Below are positions 34,519 through 42,313 of a stretch of 64,000 nt of DNA, one piece after another (the stretch's first letter is position 1; each line of letters begins with the position of its first letter). The DNA lies in the NCBI RefSeq assembly GCF_014638845.1, contig NZ_BMFP01000002.1, forward strand, positions 142,373 to 206,372, given 5' to 3'. Position numbers and translations under genes: made by a program. The notes under the pieces are model-generated. The model saw nothing but the letters and a program-made list of their open reading frames with translations, had not been told where the DNA came from and did not search any database. Source of the stretch: Pontibacter amylolyticus (GTDB lineage Bacteria; Bacteroidota; Bacteroidia; Cytophagales; Hymenobacteraceae).

Positions 34519-35366
34519 TAGTAACTCTTAATGCTTAGTCCGCCAAAAAGGGTAACACCTTTCAGGATCAGCACCTTGTTCGGGTCGTAGCCCTGCGGCA
34601 TGGCCGGGCGCTTGTCGTCTATACCTCCCAGTATGGCCACCATCTCGTCCGACTTCACCTGCCAGTGCGGCGGTATGATCAGGGTGGTGCCTCCGAAAAT
34701 CTGGGTGGCCTCCAGCACGATCGGGTGCTGTATGTCGGCCTGCATCAGGTTCAGCTCTGTGCCACCGAACACACTCACCACTTCGCCCCCTTTGAAGTTC
34801 TTAGAGACGATGTTTTTTTTTATGCCTCCGAGAATGGCCGCACTGTCGATATGGTCTTCGGGTCCGTATGCAGTCTGGTCGGTTGCTCCGTTGTAGGCGC
34901 CTGAGGTATAGGCCTCTTCACCTGTGTAGTCAGTATAGGCTCCGGGATAAGCGCCGTTCACCGGGTCGGTGTAGTAGCCGGGTGTATCCTCCGGTCTTGT
35001 GTTAGGGTTGGGGCCAACCTGGTTTTCCCAGGGATTGCGTTTCTTAGGCTTGAGGATCAGCCACAAGCCTAGTCCGATGATCAGGATGGGCCAGAAATAA
35101 AGTTTCAGGTTGATGTCGAGGAAGAAGTGCCTGTCGAGCAGAAAAACGCCGCCGATCACAATCAGCACCAGCCAGCTTGGTTTCTGGAACGAGTGCTTGA
35201 AGCCCAGGTAAACGCCCAGCGCGATCAGGAACATCGGCCAGGAGAACACCCAGCCCGGCAAAAAGAAAATGCCCATTTTGGCAGTGAGCAGGAGCACACC
35301 CACCATCAGCAGGAAAACACCGGCCATCTTGCCGGAACCGCCGCTTTTATAATCTTGATTTTTCAT
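34518..35366 (-). CDS. LiaF-like membrane protein (DUF5668 plus cell-wall-response domain)
   Basis: A 282-residue protein. N-terminal residues 14-105 hold four hydrophobic spans of the LiaI/LiaF-like type (DUF5668) ending WLILKPKKRN; a Tyr/Gly/Asp-rich linker follows; the C-terminal 120 residues form a beta-helix-like domain with repeated FGG/LGG turns (AILGGIKK, VFGGTELN, IFGGTTLI, AILGGIDD, LFGGLSI). In Firmicutes LiaF restrains a sensor kinase for cell-wall stress; here the kinase is LytS-like. First gene of a three-gene operon; a promoter at 35400-35430 supports the start at 35366. Confidence 0.88.
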   Translation of the reverse strand: MKNQDYKSGGSGKMAGVFLLMVGVLLLTAKMGIFFLPGWVFSWPMFLIALGVYLGFKHSFQKPSWLVLIVIGGVFLLDRHFFLDINLKLYFWPILIIGLGLWLILKPKKRNPWENQVGPNPNTRPEDTPGYYTDPVNGAYPGAYTDYTGEEAYTSGAYNGATDQTAYGPEDHIDSAAILGGIKKNIVSKNFKGGEVVSVFGGTELNLMQADIQHPIVLEATQIFGGTTLIIPPHWQVKSDEMVAILGGIDDKRPAMPQGYDPNKVLILKGVTLFGGLSIKSY

Positions 35367-35399
35367 GGCTTTATTTCGTTTTAGTTTTAAGATCTGTTC

Positions 35400-35430
35400 C
35401 AAAGGTATAAGGTGCATTGGCTCAGCTCAA
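35400..35430 (-). promoter_or_regulatory. Promoter of the LiaF/LytS/LytTR operon
   Basis: On the minus strand TTG (35430-35428), 20 bases, then TACCTTTG (35407-35400). The -7 element overlaps a GGTATA motif site. It lies 34 bases before the chosen ATG. Confidence 0.6.
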
Positions 35431-35598
35431 TGGTTATTAGGTTACCTTTGGACAGAAGTCGGTGAACGGCCGGTTGGCGTCGGTAAAGCAAATTAGGATT
35501 TTAATTTGAAACATTTACCTACTGTGATTTCATCCCCCGCCCCCTTCATAGCATGGCCATTTCATTCTAAAAGAATGCTCTTAAAACTTATTGTCATT

Positions 35599-35686
35599 CT
35601 GTAAAGAAACTTGGTTGAAATAGAGGGCCCTTCCCCCGGGAGGTTAAGCCTATACAACTTGCTACCAAGATCCTTACAGGATGACA
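35599..35686. repeat. Palindromic REP-like intergenic element
   Basis: TTGTCATTCTGTAA (about 35599-35612) and TTACAGGATGACAA (about 35673-35686) are inverted repeats with one mismatch. Similar TGTCATTCTG...ATGACA palindromes are, from memory, scattered between genes in many Bacteroidota. The inside is non-coding. Confidence 0.6.
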
Positions 35687-35790
35687 AAAAAGGAGAATGA
35701 AACGGCCTTGCTTTGAAGGAGGCAGGGGATGACCTTATTTATAGAGTCAAAACAACCGCTAAATTTCTCAAATTATTATCTTTGCATACT

Positions 35791-36819
35791 ATGGTTGAGA
35801 ATATACAGAGAGTAGCACAAGAGATAGAGGCCGCGCAGCTGACGAGCGCTGTCGAACTGGAGCAGTTTCGCATCACATACATTGGTCGCAAAGGCGCCAT
35901 CGCCGCCCTTTTCGACGACCTGAAATCAGTGGCGCCGGAGCAGCGCCGCCAGGTAGGCCAGGAGCTGAACCAGCTCAAAAACCGCGCGCAGGCTCGTTTC
36001 GACGAGGCGCAGGAGCAGCTGAGCAATGCCTCGGCAGCCTCTGAAGCCGAGAACGCTTTTGACTTTTCGCTACCTCCTATACCTAACACGCTGGGTACCC
36101 GCCATCCGCTTTCATTGGTGCGTGCCGAGATCGTGCGCATTTTTGAGCGCATCGGCTTCAACGTGGCCGACGGTCCGGAGATCGAGGACGACTGGCACAA
36201 CTTCACCGCCCTTAACTTCCCGGAAAACCACCCGGCCCGCGAAATGCAGGACACGTTCTTTTTGAGCGAAGACCGCGACAAGCTGCTCCGTACGCATACC
36301 TCCAATGTGCAGGTGCGCCTGATGGAGAACAACCAGCCGCCGCTGCGCAGCATCATGCCGGGACGCGTGTACCGCAATGAGGCCATCTCGGCCCGTGCAC
36401 ACATGGTGTTTCAGCAGGTGGAGGGCCTGTACGTGAACAAAGGCGTGAGCTTCAAAGATTTGAAAGAGACGCTATATTACTTTGCAAAGGAGATGTTCGG
36501 GCAGGACACCAAGATCCGTTTCCGTCCGTCGTTCTTCCCGTTCACGGAGCCAAGCGCCGAGATCGACATTTCGTGCCTCATCTGCAAGGGTGAGGGCTGC
36601 AACATCTGCAAGCAGTCGGGCTGGGTTGAGATCGGTGGCGCTGGTATGGTAGACCCGAACGTGCTGGATAACTGCGGCATCGACTCCACGGTATACTCGG
36701 GCTTCGCCTTCGGCATGGGCATCGAGCGCATCACCATGCTCCGCTACCAGATCCGCGATCTGCGCCTGTTCACCGAAAACGACGTGCGCTTCCTGCGGCA
36801 ATTCAAGGGAGTGATTTAG
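35791..36819 (+). CDS. pheS: Phenylalanine-tRNA ligase alpha subunit
   Basis: A 342-residue class II aminoacyl-tRNA synthetase alpha chain that charges tRNA-Phe with the beta subunit. The N-terminal coiled coil (residues 1-90) binds tRNA; GTRHPLSLVRAEIVRIFERIGF opens the catalytic core, PGRVYRNEAISARAHMVFHQ-like motif 2 is present, and FAFGMGIERITMLRY is motif 3. A Cys cluster (CLICKGEGCNICKQSGW) is a zinc-binding-like insertion seen in this subunit. I chose the ATG at 35791 since the TATCTTTG at 35777-35784 lies after an earlier possible start. pheT is not nearby. Confidence 0.96.
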   Translation: MVENIQRVAQEIEAAQLTSAVELEQFRITYIGRKGAIAALFDDLKSVAPEQRRQVGQELNQLKNRAQARFDEAQEQLSNASAASEAENAFDFSLPPIPNTLGTRHPLSLVRAEIVRIFERIGFNVADGPEIEDDWHNFTALNFPENHPAREMQDTFFLSEDRDKLLRTHTSNVQVRLMENNQPPLRSIMPGRVYRNEAISARAHMVFQQVEGLYVNKGVSFKDLKETLYYFAKEMFGQDTKIRFRPSFFPFTEPSAEIDISCLICKGEGCNICKQSGWVEIGGAGMVDPNVLDNCGIDSTVYSGFAFGMGIERITMLRYQIRDLRLFTENDVRFLRQFKGVI

Positions 36820-37010
36820 CGATTGAGTGAATGAGTGAGTTGTTGGATGGTTAAATTTTGAAGGGTTGATTCAGTTAAAATTTATGATAAATTCATCCGT
36901 GATATATTGAATCATCCTCTCCATCAAAAATAAATAACTCACTCAACCACTAAATCAAAAACTTCTCAATCACTCATTCACTAACTCACTCATTCGCTAA
37001 ATCAAAAACA
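36813..37010. repeat. Word-repeat palindromic intergenic element after pheS
   Basis: Left arm GATTTAGCGA + TTGAGTGA + ATGAGTGAGTT (36813-36841) is the reverse complement of AACTCACTCATTCGCTAAATC (36983-37003) apart from the 8-base insert. A 27-base direct repeat (36936-36962 and 36983-37009) differs at about four positions. The pheS stop codon lies inside the left arm, and the right end abuts the next gene's ATG. It is built from short words such as GAGTGA and CACTCA. Confidence 0.75.
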
Positions 37011-37011
37011 C

Positions 37012-37869
37012 ATGAACTTCGAGGACATCAAGACGATCGGGATAGTGGGTGCCGGCACCATGGGCCAAGGTATAGCGCAGATCTGTGCGCAGGCCGGGTA
37101 TAAAACCATCCTGTTCGACATCAATGCGCAGGTGCTCAAAAAAGCCGAAGCCACTACTAGCAATAACCTCGACAAGGGCATAGAGCGTGGAAAGCTGACC
37201 GAGGCTGAGAAGCAGGCGGCGCTGGCAAATCTTATTTATACCGGTGATACACTGCAACTGAGCTGCGACGTTATTATAGAGGCTGTGGTAGAGCGCCTGG
37301 AAGTGAAGCAAAGCATCTTCAAGGACCTGGATGCGGTCAACACACCGGACACTATCTTCGCCTCCAACACCTCGTCTATACCGATCACGCGCATCGCGGC
37401 AGGTATACCACACCCGGAGCGGGTAGTGGGTATGCACTTTTTCAATCCGGCCCACATCATGAAGCTGGTGGAGGTGATCTCCGGAGCAGCCACCTCACCG
37501 GAAGTAGCCGAAACCATCCGGCAGCTGGCACTGAAGCTGGACAAGAAGCCGGTGATGGCCAAGGATGCGCCGGGCTTTATCGTCAACCGGGTGGCACGCC
37601 ACTTTTATGTAGAAGGGCTCAAGCTGCTCGAAGAGGGTGTGGCCGACGCGAAAGGTATAGATCGGCTCATACAGGCCAGCGGCTTTAAGATGGGCCCCTT
37701 TGAACTGATGGACCTCATCGGCGTAGACACCAATTATTCTGTTACCTCCTCCATGTTTGAGGCCTTTCATTATGACCCGAAATTCAGACCGAGCCGCATA
37801 CAGCAGCAGAAAGTGGACGCAGGCCACCACGGCCGCAAGTCCGGCAAAGGCTTCTACGATTATCAGTAG
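37012..37869 (+). CDS. hbd: 3-hydroxybutyryl-CoA dehydrogenase
   Basis: A 285-residue NAD(P)-dependent 3-hydroxyacyl-CoA dehydrogenase, used in beta-oxidation or butanoate and polyhydroxyalkanoate metabolism. The Rossmann motif IGIVGAGTMGQGIAQICAQAG (8-28), ASNTSSIP, the catalytic His in GMHFFNPAHIMKLVEV and the C-terminal dimer domain (FIVNRVARHFYVEG) are all intact. Length is standard. It ends GKGFYDYQ, typical of the family. The next gene, a lipoprotein, overlaps its end. Confidence 0.93.
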   Translation: MNFEDIKTIGIVGAGTMGQGIAQICAQAGYKTILFDINAQVLKKAEATTSNNLDKGIERGKLTEAEKQAALANLIYTGDTLQLSCDVIIEAVVERLEVKQSIFKDLDAVNTPDTIFASNTSSIPITRIAAGIPHPERVVGMHFFNPAHIMKLVEVISGAATSPEVAETIRQLALKLDKKPVMAKDAPGFIVNRVARHFYVEGLKLLEEGVADAKGIDRLIQASGFKMGPFELMDLIGVDTNYSVTSSMFEAFHYDPKFRPSRIQQQKVDAGHHGRKSGKGFYDYQ

Positions 37870-38278
37870 ACTCCTCTGCCTGCTGGCAATGCTGCTGGTC
37901 TCCTGCGGCAGCGACAACCAGGGCCCTGGTATACCCAATGTGCCGGTGAGCGAGCAGATCAACGTGAACAGCCAACTGTACACGCGCCTGCGCCAGGACG
38001 GTGGCTACGTATACCTGAACTCCGGCTACAAAGGCATCATCGTGGTGCGTCAAAACGCCAACTTATACCTGGCTTTCGAGCGGGCCTGCCCCTACGACCC
38101 AACTGCTAGCGCGCCCTGCGGTCAGGTGGAGGCAGACCAGTCCAACCTGTTTATGGTGGACACCTGCTGCGGTTCGCAGTTCAATTTTCAGGGTGGGATA
38201 ATGGCGGGCCCTGCAGTGTACGGCCTCCGGCAGTACCGAACCGCACTGAACGGCTCCCTGCTCTCCATTTTCAATTAA
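37772..38278 (+). CDS. Rieske-like lipoprotein with altered cluster ligands
   Basis: A lipoprotein with lipobox LLVSC followed by 125 residues like a Rieske fold: FERACPYDPTA, VDTCCGSQFNFQGGIMAGPAVYGLRQY. In true Rieske proteins the ligands are two Cys and two His; here both His positions are not present, so an ordinary 2Fe-2S cluster is unlikely. The start is uncertain: the ATG at 37772 overlaps the previous gene by about 98 bases and gives an oddly long N-terminus, while a start near 37859 would need a non-standard codon such as ATT. Role unknown. Confidence 0.65.
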   Translation: MTRNSDRAAYSSRKWTQATTAASPAKASTIISRLLCLLAMLLVSCGSDNQGPGIPNVPVSEQINVNSQLYTRLRQDGGYVYLNSGYKGIIVVRQNANLYLAFERACPYDPTASAPCGQVEADQSNLFMVDTCCGSQFNFQGGIMAGPAVYGLRQYRTALNGSLLSIFN

Positions 38279-38338
38279 AATTTTCAGATTGATTCCCAGA
38301 AATTTACGCTCCCAGAGAAGATTTTTTTAGGACAGGAC

Positions 38339-38369
38339 TTGCATAATCTCAAAAAGAGCCGTAATATTG
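38339..38369 (+). promoter_or_regulatory. Promoter of tRNA-Asn
   Basis: TTG (38339-38341), 20 bases, TAATATTG (38362-38369), one mismatch from TAnnTTTG. It lies about 45 bases before the tRNA. Confidence 0.6.
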
Positions 38370-38413
38370 CATCATAATTCAACGGCACACCGCCTGCGAA
38401 ATAACCGAAACAC

Positions 38414-38487
38414 TCTTCCTTAGCTCAGTCGGTTAGAGCATCTGACTGTTAATCAGAGGGTCCCTGGTTCGAGCCCAGGAGGGAGAG
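38414..38487 (+). tRNA. tRNA-Asn (anticodon GTT)
   Basis: Acceptor TCTTCCT (38414-38420) pairs with AGGGAGA (38480-38486) with one T.G; the D stem is GCTC/GAGC; anticodon loop CTGTTAA has anticodon GTT in stem TCTGA/TCAGA; the T arm is CCTGG-TTCGAGC-CCAGG; discriminator G. The 3' CCA is not encoded, unlike tRNA-Arg in this window. A terminator follows at once. Confidence 0.96.
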
Positions 38488-38489
38488 CG

Positions 38490-38517
38490 AAAAGCCACTC
38501 AATCGAGTGGCTTTTTT
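38490..38517 (+). terminator. Terminator of tRNA-Asn
   Basis: AAAAGCCACTC (38490-38500), loop AATC, GAGTGGCTTTT (38505-38515), followed by more T. Confidence 0.92.
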
Positions 38518-38689
38518 GTTTTATGGCCTTTGCTTTAAGCACCCACTACAGCTTGCCCCTGCTTTAAAGCCAACCTTTTCCCAAAAAAGTAAGTATCTGA
38601 TATATATATGACAATTTCGTCATATTACCACGGCCTCGTACTTGAGTAGAGCATATGGTGCCGTGCTATCACTTAAACTAACCAAGACT

Positions 38690-38860
38690 ATGAATAATAT
38701 AAGAGCATACTTATCCGTACTATTCGTGCTGATGGCAGTTACGCTGAGCAGCTGCGAATTAATAGGAGACATCTTCGAGGCGGGCATGTGGACCGCCCTC
38801 ATCATCATCGTTCTGATTGTAGCCCTGGTGGGCTGGCTGTTCAGCCGATTCAGACGATAA
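38690..38860 (+). CDS. Small lipoprotein with one membrane span
   Basis: A 56-residue protein: signal peptide RAYLSVLFVLMAVTLSSC with lipobox LSSC, then ELIGDIFEAGMW and a second hydrophobic span (TALIIIVLIVALVGWLF) ending in SRFRR. Small proteins of this form are common in Bacteroidota and often mis-named phosphatidate cytidylyltransferase; they have no catalytic residues. Start is the ATG at 38690. Function unknown. A strong terminator follows. Confidence 0.75.
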   Translation: MNNIRAYLSVLFVLMAVTLSSCELIGDIFEAGMWTALIIIVLIVALVGWLFSRFRR

Positions 38861-38880
38861 GCTTAATACCTAACAAAAGA

Positions 38881-38906
38881 AAAGGGAGCCAAATGGCTCC
38901 CTTTTT
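38881..38906. terminator. Terminator between convergent genes
   Basis: AAAGGGAGCC, loop AAAT, GGCTCCCTTT followed by TT. Confidence 0.88.
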
Positions 38907-38925
38907 GATTTTCGTATACCTTAAA

Positions 38926-39540
38926 CTACTTGGCGTTGGTGCGCTTCGGCATGGTACCCAGTATGTAGTCCCAGAGCGGCGACGACACACCATAAGCCAC
39001 GTTGGGGTCTTTGTAGTGATGGATGCTGTGGTGGATCCAGAGTTGCTTCAGGAAGTTTTTGGGTGGCGCATAGGCATGCACTGCATAATGCACAAACAGG
39101 TATAGCGCATAGCCAAACAGCATACCAGCTACCACACCAAACACAAACTGCCCGAAGATCAGCTTGAACACAAAGAAAAAGAACGACGCAATGAACAGGC
39201 TCACGATCGGCGGCATGGCCAGGCGCTCCTTGTCTTTTGGGTACTCGTGGTGGTTGCCGTGGAAGGTATACTGGATGCGTTCTTTCATCGGCGTGTCGGT
39301 ATCCATGTGGAACACGAAACGGTGCGCGCAGTACTCGATCAGCGAGAAGATCAGCCAGCCTAGTAGGAAGAAGCTGATCGCCTCCAGCACGTTGATGAAG
39401 CTGTAGGTGATCCCATAGTAGATCAGCCCGATGGCGATGACGATAAAGATGGAAATAGGCAGTGCAATGTGCGTACGGGTCAGTCTTTCCAGCACAGGAT
39501 TCTGGAATATCTGGGCTTGTCCTTTGTGATTAGGTTTCAT
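38926..39540 (-). CDS. Fatty acid hydroxylase / sterol desaturase family protein
   Basis: A 204-residue integral membrane di-iron enzyme. The His boxes are all visible: HRFVFH (about 69-74), HGNHHEYP (92-99), HYAVH (about 146-150) and HHSIHHY (about 165-171), spaced between membrane spans as in FA2H-like hydroxylases. The nearest known reaction is 2-hydroxylation of a fatty acid or a sphingolipid acyl chain, and sphingolipids are found in many Bacteroidota, so that is a reasonable guess. Single gene. Confidence 0.9.
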   Translation of the reverse strand: MKPNHKGQAQIFQNPVLERLTRTHIALPISIFIVIAIGLIYYGITYSFINVLEAISFFLLGWLIFSLIEYCAHRFVFHMDTDTPMKERIQYTFHGNHHEYPKDKERLAMPPIVSLFIASFFFFVFKLIFGQFVFGVVAGMLFGYALYLFVHYAVHAYAPPKNFLKQLWIHHSIHHYKDPNVAYGVSSPLWDYILGTMPKRTNAK

Positions 39541-39645
39541 AGTCAGGTTTTGCTAAAAACGGATTTTAACTGCAATATTAGTTAAATATTAGGTATACCG
39601 TATGTATTTACCGCTGCCATACGCGAGCGGTAACGCGGAGTTTTG

Positions 39646-40167
39646 TTATGGTTTAACTAACGATTCTAACTGTTCAATGTTATACCTTTTTCCCGATAGC
39701 GTATACCTTGCCTGCCGATAGTAGGCGATGCGTTCAGCTAATGTTTTGACAATGAAATCCTTTAGCCCGGCTTCGCTTTTTTGAGCCAGCAGGGGCCGCT
39801 GGCTCAAATCCGTTAAAAGTAGCCGTTGGGTGAGTTCGTCAGCCGGCACATCCAGAAAAATGCTGGTGCCGTGCTGGTTGATAAAATTCATGTTGTCGAA
39901 GCAGCAGGGGGTACCGCCACCAGTGGCAATCACGGCTTGTTCGAAGTCCTGCACCACCGCCTCCAGCGCCTGCCGCTCCTTTTGCCGGAACCACTCCTGC
40001 CCTCCTACCTCAAACAGCTGTGCAATGCTGCTGCCTTCCCGTTGCTCGATGTACTCGTCGAGGTCTACGAAGGTATAGCCGAGCCGCCCGGCCAGTTGCC
40101 TGCCCAGTGTGGTCTTGCCGGCCCCCATCATGCCGATCAGGAAAATGCGCTGTGCTTTCAAAGCCAA
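39646..40167 (-). CDS. aroK: Shikimate kinase
   Basis: A 173-residue P-loop kinase that phosphorylates shikimate at the 3-hydroxyl in aromatic amino acid synthesis. GMMGAGKTT is the Walker A, FVDLDEYIE binds shikimate, WFRQKERQAL the lid, and VIATGGGTPC the Walker B/substrate Gly loop. Length is standard. It follows the DoxX-like gene with 16 bases between them, hence co-transcribed. Confidence 0.95.
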   Translation of the reverse strand: MALKAQRIFLIGMMGAGKTTLGRQLAGRLGYTFVDLDEYIEQREGSSIAQLFEVGGQEWFRQKERQALEAVVQDFEQAVIATGGGTPCCFDNMNFINQHGTSIFLDVPADELTQRLLLTDLSQRPLLAQKSEAGLKDFIVKTLAERIAYYRQARYTLSGKRYNIEQLESLVKP

Positions 40168-40183
40168 GGTATAGCGAAATCTC

Positions 40184-41275
40184 TTACAGCAAATTTACCA
40201 GCTCCGACACTTCGGGTGTGTCGTTGTGGTGCCACATACCCTTCACAGTACCGTCCTGCAGCAGCATGGTGCCGGGGTTGGAGCGCATCATGGTCTTGAG
40301 CACCGTGCCGTCGCCAAAGTAGTAGGGAGCAGCCAAACCAACCTCGTGGCGGAAAGCCTCAAACTCCTGGCGGCCGGACGAGGTGATGATCACCGGCGTT
40401 ATACCTTGCTGTTCGGCTTCCTGCACCAGCTTGCTTATCTTATCGATGTTGCTGCGGTTAGCTTTCTCTACACTGTGCACGATCACCAGCAGTTTGTTGC
40501 CGCTCAGGATCTCCTGCGTGAAGTCGCCTTCGTCGTTCCATACGTTAAAATCGGTGATCTTCGGGCCGTCCTCCGGGTTCACCGCCACCATCTCCTTGAA
40601 GGTATAGGCCTCGTCCATCGGGTAGTCTTCAAACTCTTCCTCCTGGCCGTCTTTCACCATCACATACTTGTAGCGCAGAGGCGCTGAGGGCTTCATCAAG
40701 GCCGGAATGTTGTTGCCTATCTTATAGGCGCGGAAGTCAACATAAGGCAGGTGCTCGTAGGCGTACCAGCCGATGCCCACCGAAATCAGAGCGGTAAGTG
40801 CTGTTACGGTTGCACCCACTTTGGCCTGCACCAGTGGTTGCAAATGCCTGCGGTAAAGAAGCAGCCAAATGATCATCACCAGCAGCACCACGTCTTTGGT
40901 AAACGACTCCCAGGGCGTGAGCTTGATGGCGTCGCCGAAGCAGCCGCAGTCCGTCACTTTGTTGAAGTAAGCTGAGTAAAAGGTGAGGAAGGTGAAGAAC
41001 ACGATCATGGCCAGCAGCAGCCACAGCACCTCTTTGAGCTTCCAGCGGATAAGCAGGGCCACGCCCAGCACGATCTCCGCCGCACTCAGGAAGATGGACA
41101 GAAAAAGCGCCGCCGGCACCAGCGACAGGAACACAGGCGAAATGTCGTGGGAGAACACTTCAAAGTACTCTTCCAGTTTAATAGCCGTGCCTACCGGGTC
41201 GTTGATCTTGATCAGGCCCGAGAAGATGAACAGCACGCCCACAAAGAGCCAGAAAAATTTGGTGATGAATTTCAT
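40184..41275 (-). CDS. DoxX-like membrane protein with thioredoxin-like C-terminus (BT_3928 type)
   Basis: A 363-residue protein. The N-terminus is DoxX/MauE-like with four spans (VGVLFIFSGLIKINDPVGTAIKLEEYF is the family opening) and a DCGCFGD cysteine motif in the second loop. The C-terminal 190 residues resemble a periplasmic thioredoxin-like fold (KLLVIVHSVEKANRSNIDKIS ... GVTPVIITSSG-like) but without a CxxC. In Bacteroidota this family is filed as BT_3928-like and often sits near folP, cdaA and DUF1599, as here. It may move reducing equivalents. Operon with aroK. Confidence 0.8.
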   Translation of the reverse strand: MKFITKFFWLFVGVLFIFSGLIKINDPVGTAIKLEEYFEVFSHDISPVFLSLVPAALFLSIFLSAAEIVLGVALLIRWKLKEVLWLLLAMIVFFTFLTFYSAYFNKVTDCGCFGDAIKLTPWESFTKDVVLLVMIIWLLLYRRHLQPLVQAKVGATVTALTALISVGIGWYAYEHLPYVDFRAYKIGNNIPALMKPSAPLRYKYVMVKDGQEEEFEDYPMDEAYTFKEMVAVNPEDGPKITDFNVWNDEGDFTQEILSGNKLLVIVHSVEKANRSNIDKISKLVQEAEQQGITPVIITSSGRQEFEAFRHEVGLAAPYYFGDGTVLKTMMRSNPGTMLLQDGTVKGMWHHNDTPEVSELVNLL

Positions 41276-41403
41276 GATTGACCTCCCCCCTGCCCCCTCC
41301 TAAAAACAGGAGAGGGTGGGAATTATGTTTATTTTTATAGTAAAAGTATCGGCCTAACTAAGGCAAGTTTATGTGCTTTAGGTATTGTTGCCGTTTAATG
41401 CTT

Positions 41404-42210
41404 TTATTTTTGGCTGAACCTGGTAAGTTCTTTTATATACAGATCACCGAAGCTGTCCTGGGTCATTGTTATAAAGCCTTCCGTATGATTACCGCTATGC
41501 GTTAAGGTTGCTCTGTTATTCCTTTGCCGGGCAATCTTCTCACTGTCTTCTATTGTGGTGAATTTGTCTTTCTCACCTGCTACGAGTAGCATATTGCACT
41601 TTATTTTTCTCAACTTAGCGCTATACCTGTAGGCACCCTTCGGCAGGACAATATCCCTGTCTTTCAACAACTTTATTTTTGAAGCATAAGCGTCAGGTTC
41701 ATAGACGTACCCCTCTCCAATTAAAAAGTCGACCTTCTCGTGCTGCAAGGCGAGCGTCGCTACGATTGTGCCCATCGAAAATGCCAGCACTCCTGTTCTA
41801 TTCCCCTTAATGTTCTTCTTTGTCCACCCCAACACAGTCTGCAAGTCGGTAGCGAACTCATTGTAATAAAGGTTAAGAGGGTTGATTTCAAAGTCAGAGC
41901 TTTCCCCAAAACCCCTGTAGTCGTAGGCGACCACGGTGAAGCCATTATTTGTGAGAGCTTTGATATGGTAGAGCCAATAGGACATGTTGCCGCTGTCAGC
42001 ATAAGTCAGTACCAACGTTGTTTTAGTGTCTTTGTCCTCTGCTGGTTTAATTACCCATGTGTTGATTAAATAACCATCCACGGTTTTGATCCGCTGCTGC
42101 TCATAACGCATTCCCAGGCTGTCTGGCGTAGTTACATATTCTCTGACTGGCTTTATGGCATAGCAGTCGAAGGAAAACAGTAAGACAAAAACTAATAGTA
42201 TATTTTTCAT
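41404..42210 (-). CDS. Secreted alpha/beta hydrolase
   Basis: A 268-residue alpha/beta hydrolase with a signal peptide (KNILLVFVLLFSFDCYA). The nucleophile elbow is AFSMGT, the acid is in GEKDKF and the His in SGNHTEGF; TYADSGNMSYW is the oxyanion loop. VVAYDYRGFGESSDFEIN is a classic strand-turn. By eye its G+C is lower than in its neighbours, with many AT-ending codons, which hints at later acquisition. Substrate not known. It sits alone between the DoxX-like gene and DUF1599. Confidence 0.82.
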   Translation of the reverse strand: MKNILLVFVLLFSFDCYAIKPVREYVTTPDSLGMRYEQQRIKTVDGYLINTWVIKPAEDKDTKTTLVLTYADSGNMSYWLYHIKALTNNGFTVVAYDYRGFGESSDFEINPLNLYYNEFATDLQTVLGWTKKNIKGNRTGVLAFSMGTIVATLALQHEKVDFLIGEGYVYEPDAYASKIKLLKDRDIVLPKGAYRYSAKLRKIKCNMLLVAGEKDKFTTIEDSEKIARQRNNRATLTHSGNHTEGFITMTQDSFGDLYIKELTRFSQK

Positions 42211-42313
42211 TATATGCTTTTCAGTAAAGTCTCTCCTGTTAAACAGCTCTAAACAACAATGCCCCAGATCTCTCCCAAAGGTCGAGAGGACATGCTTGTA
42301 TCTGGATTATACC

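Larger units (their letters stand above)
35367..35790. other. Intergenic region upstream of pheS with palindromic repeat
   Basis: 424 bases between divergent genes. It holds the operon promoter above, a palindromic element at 35599-35686, a second TACCTTTG at 35443-35450 on the plus strand with no clear target, and the -7 element TATCTTTG (35777-35784) just before pheS. I see no gene. Confidence 0.5.
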
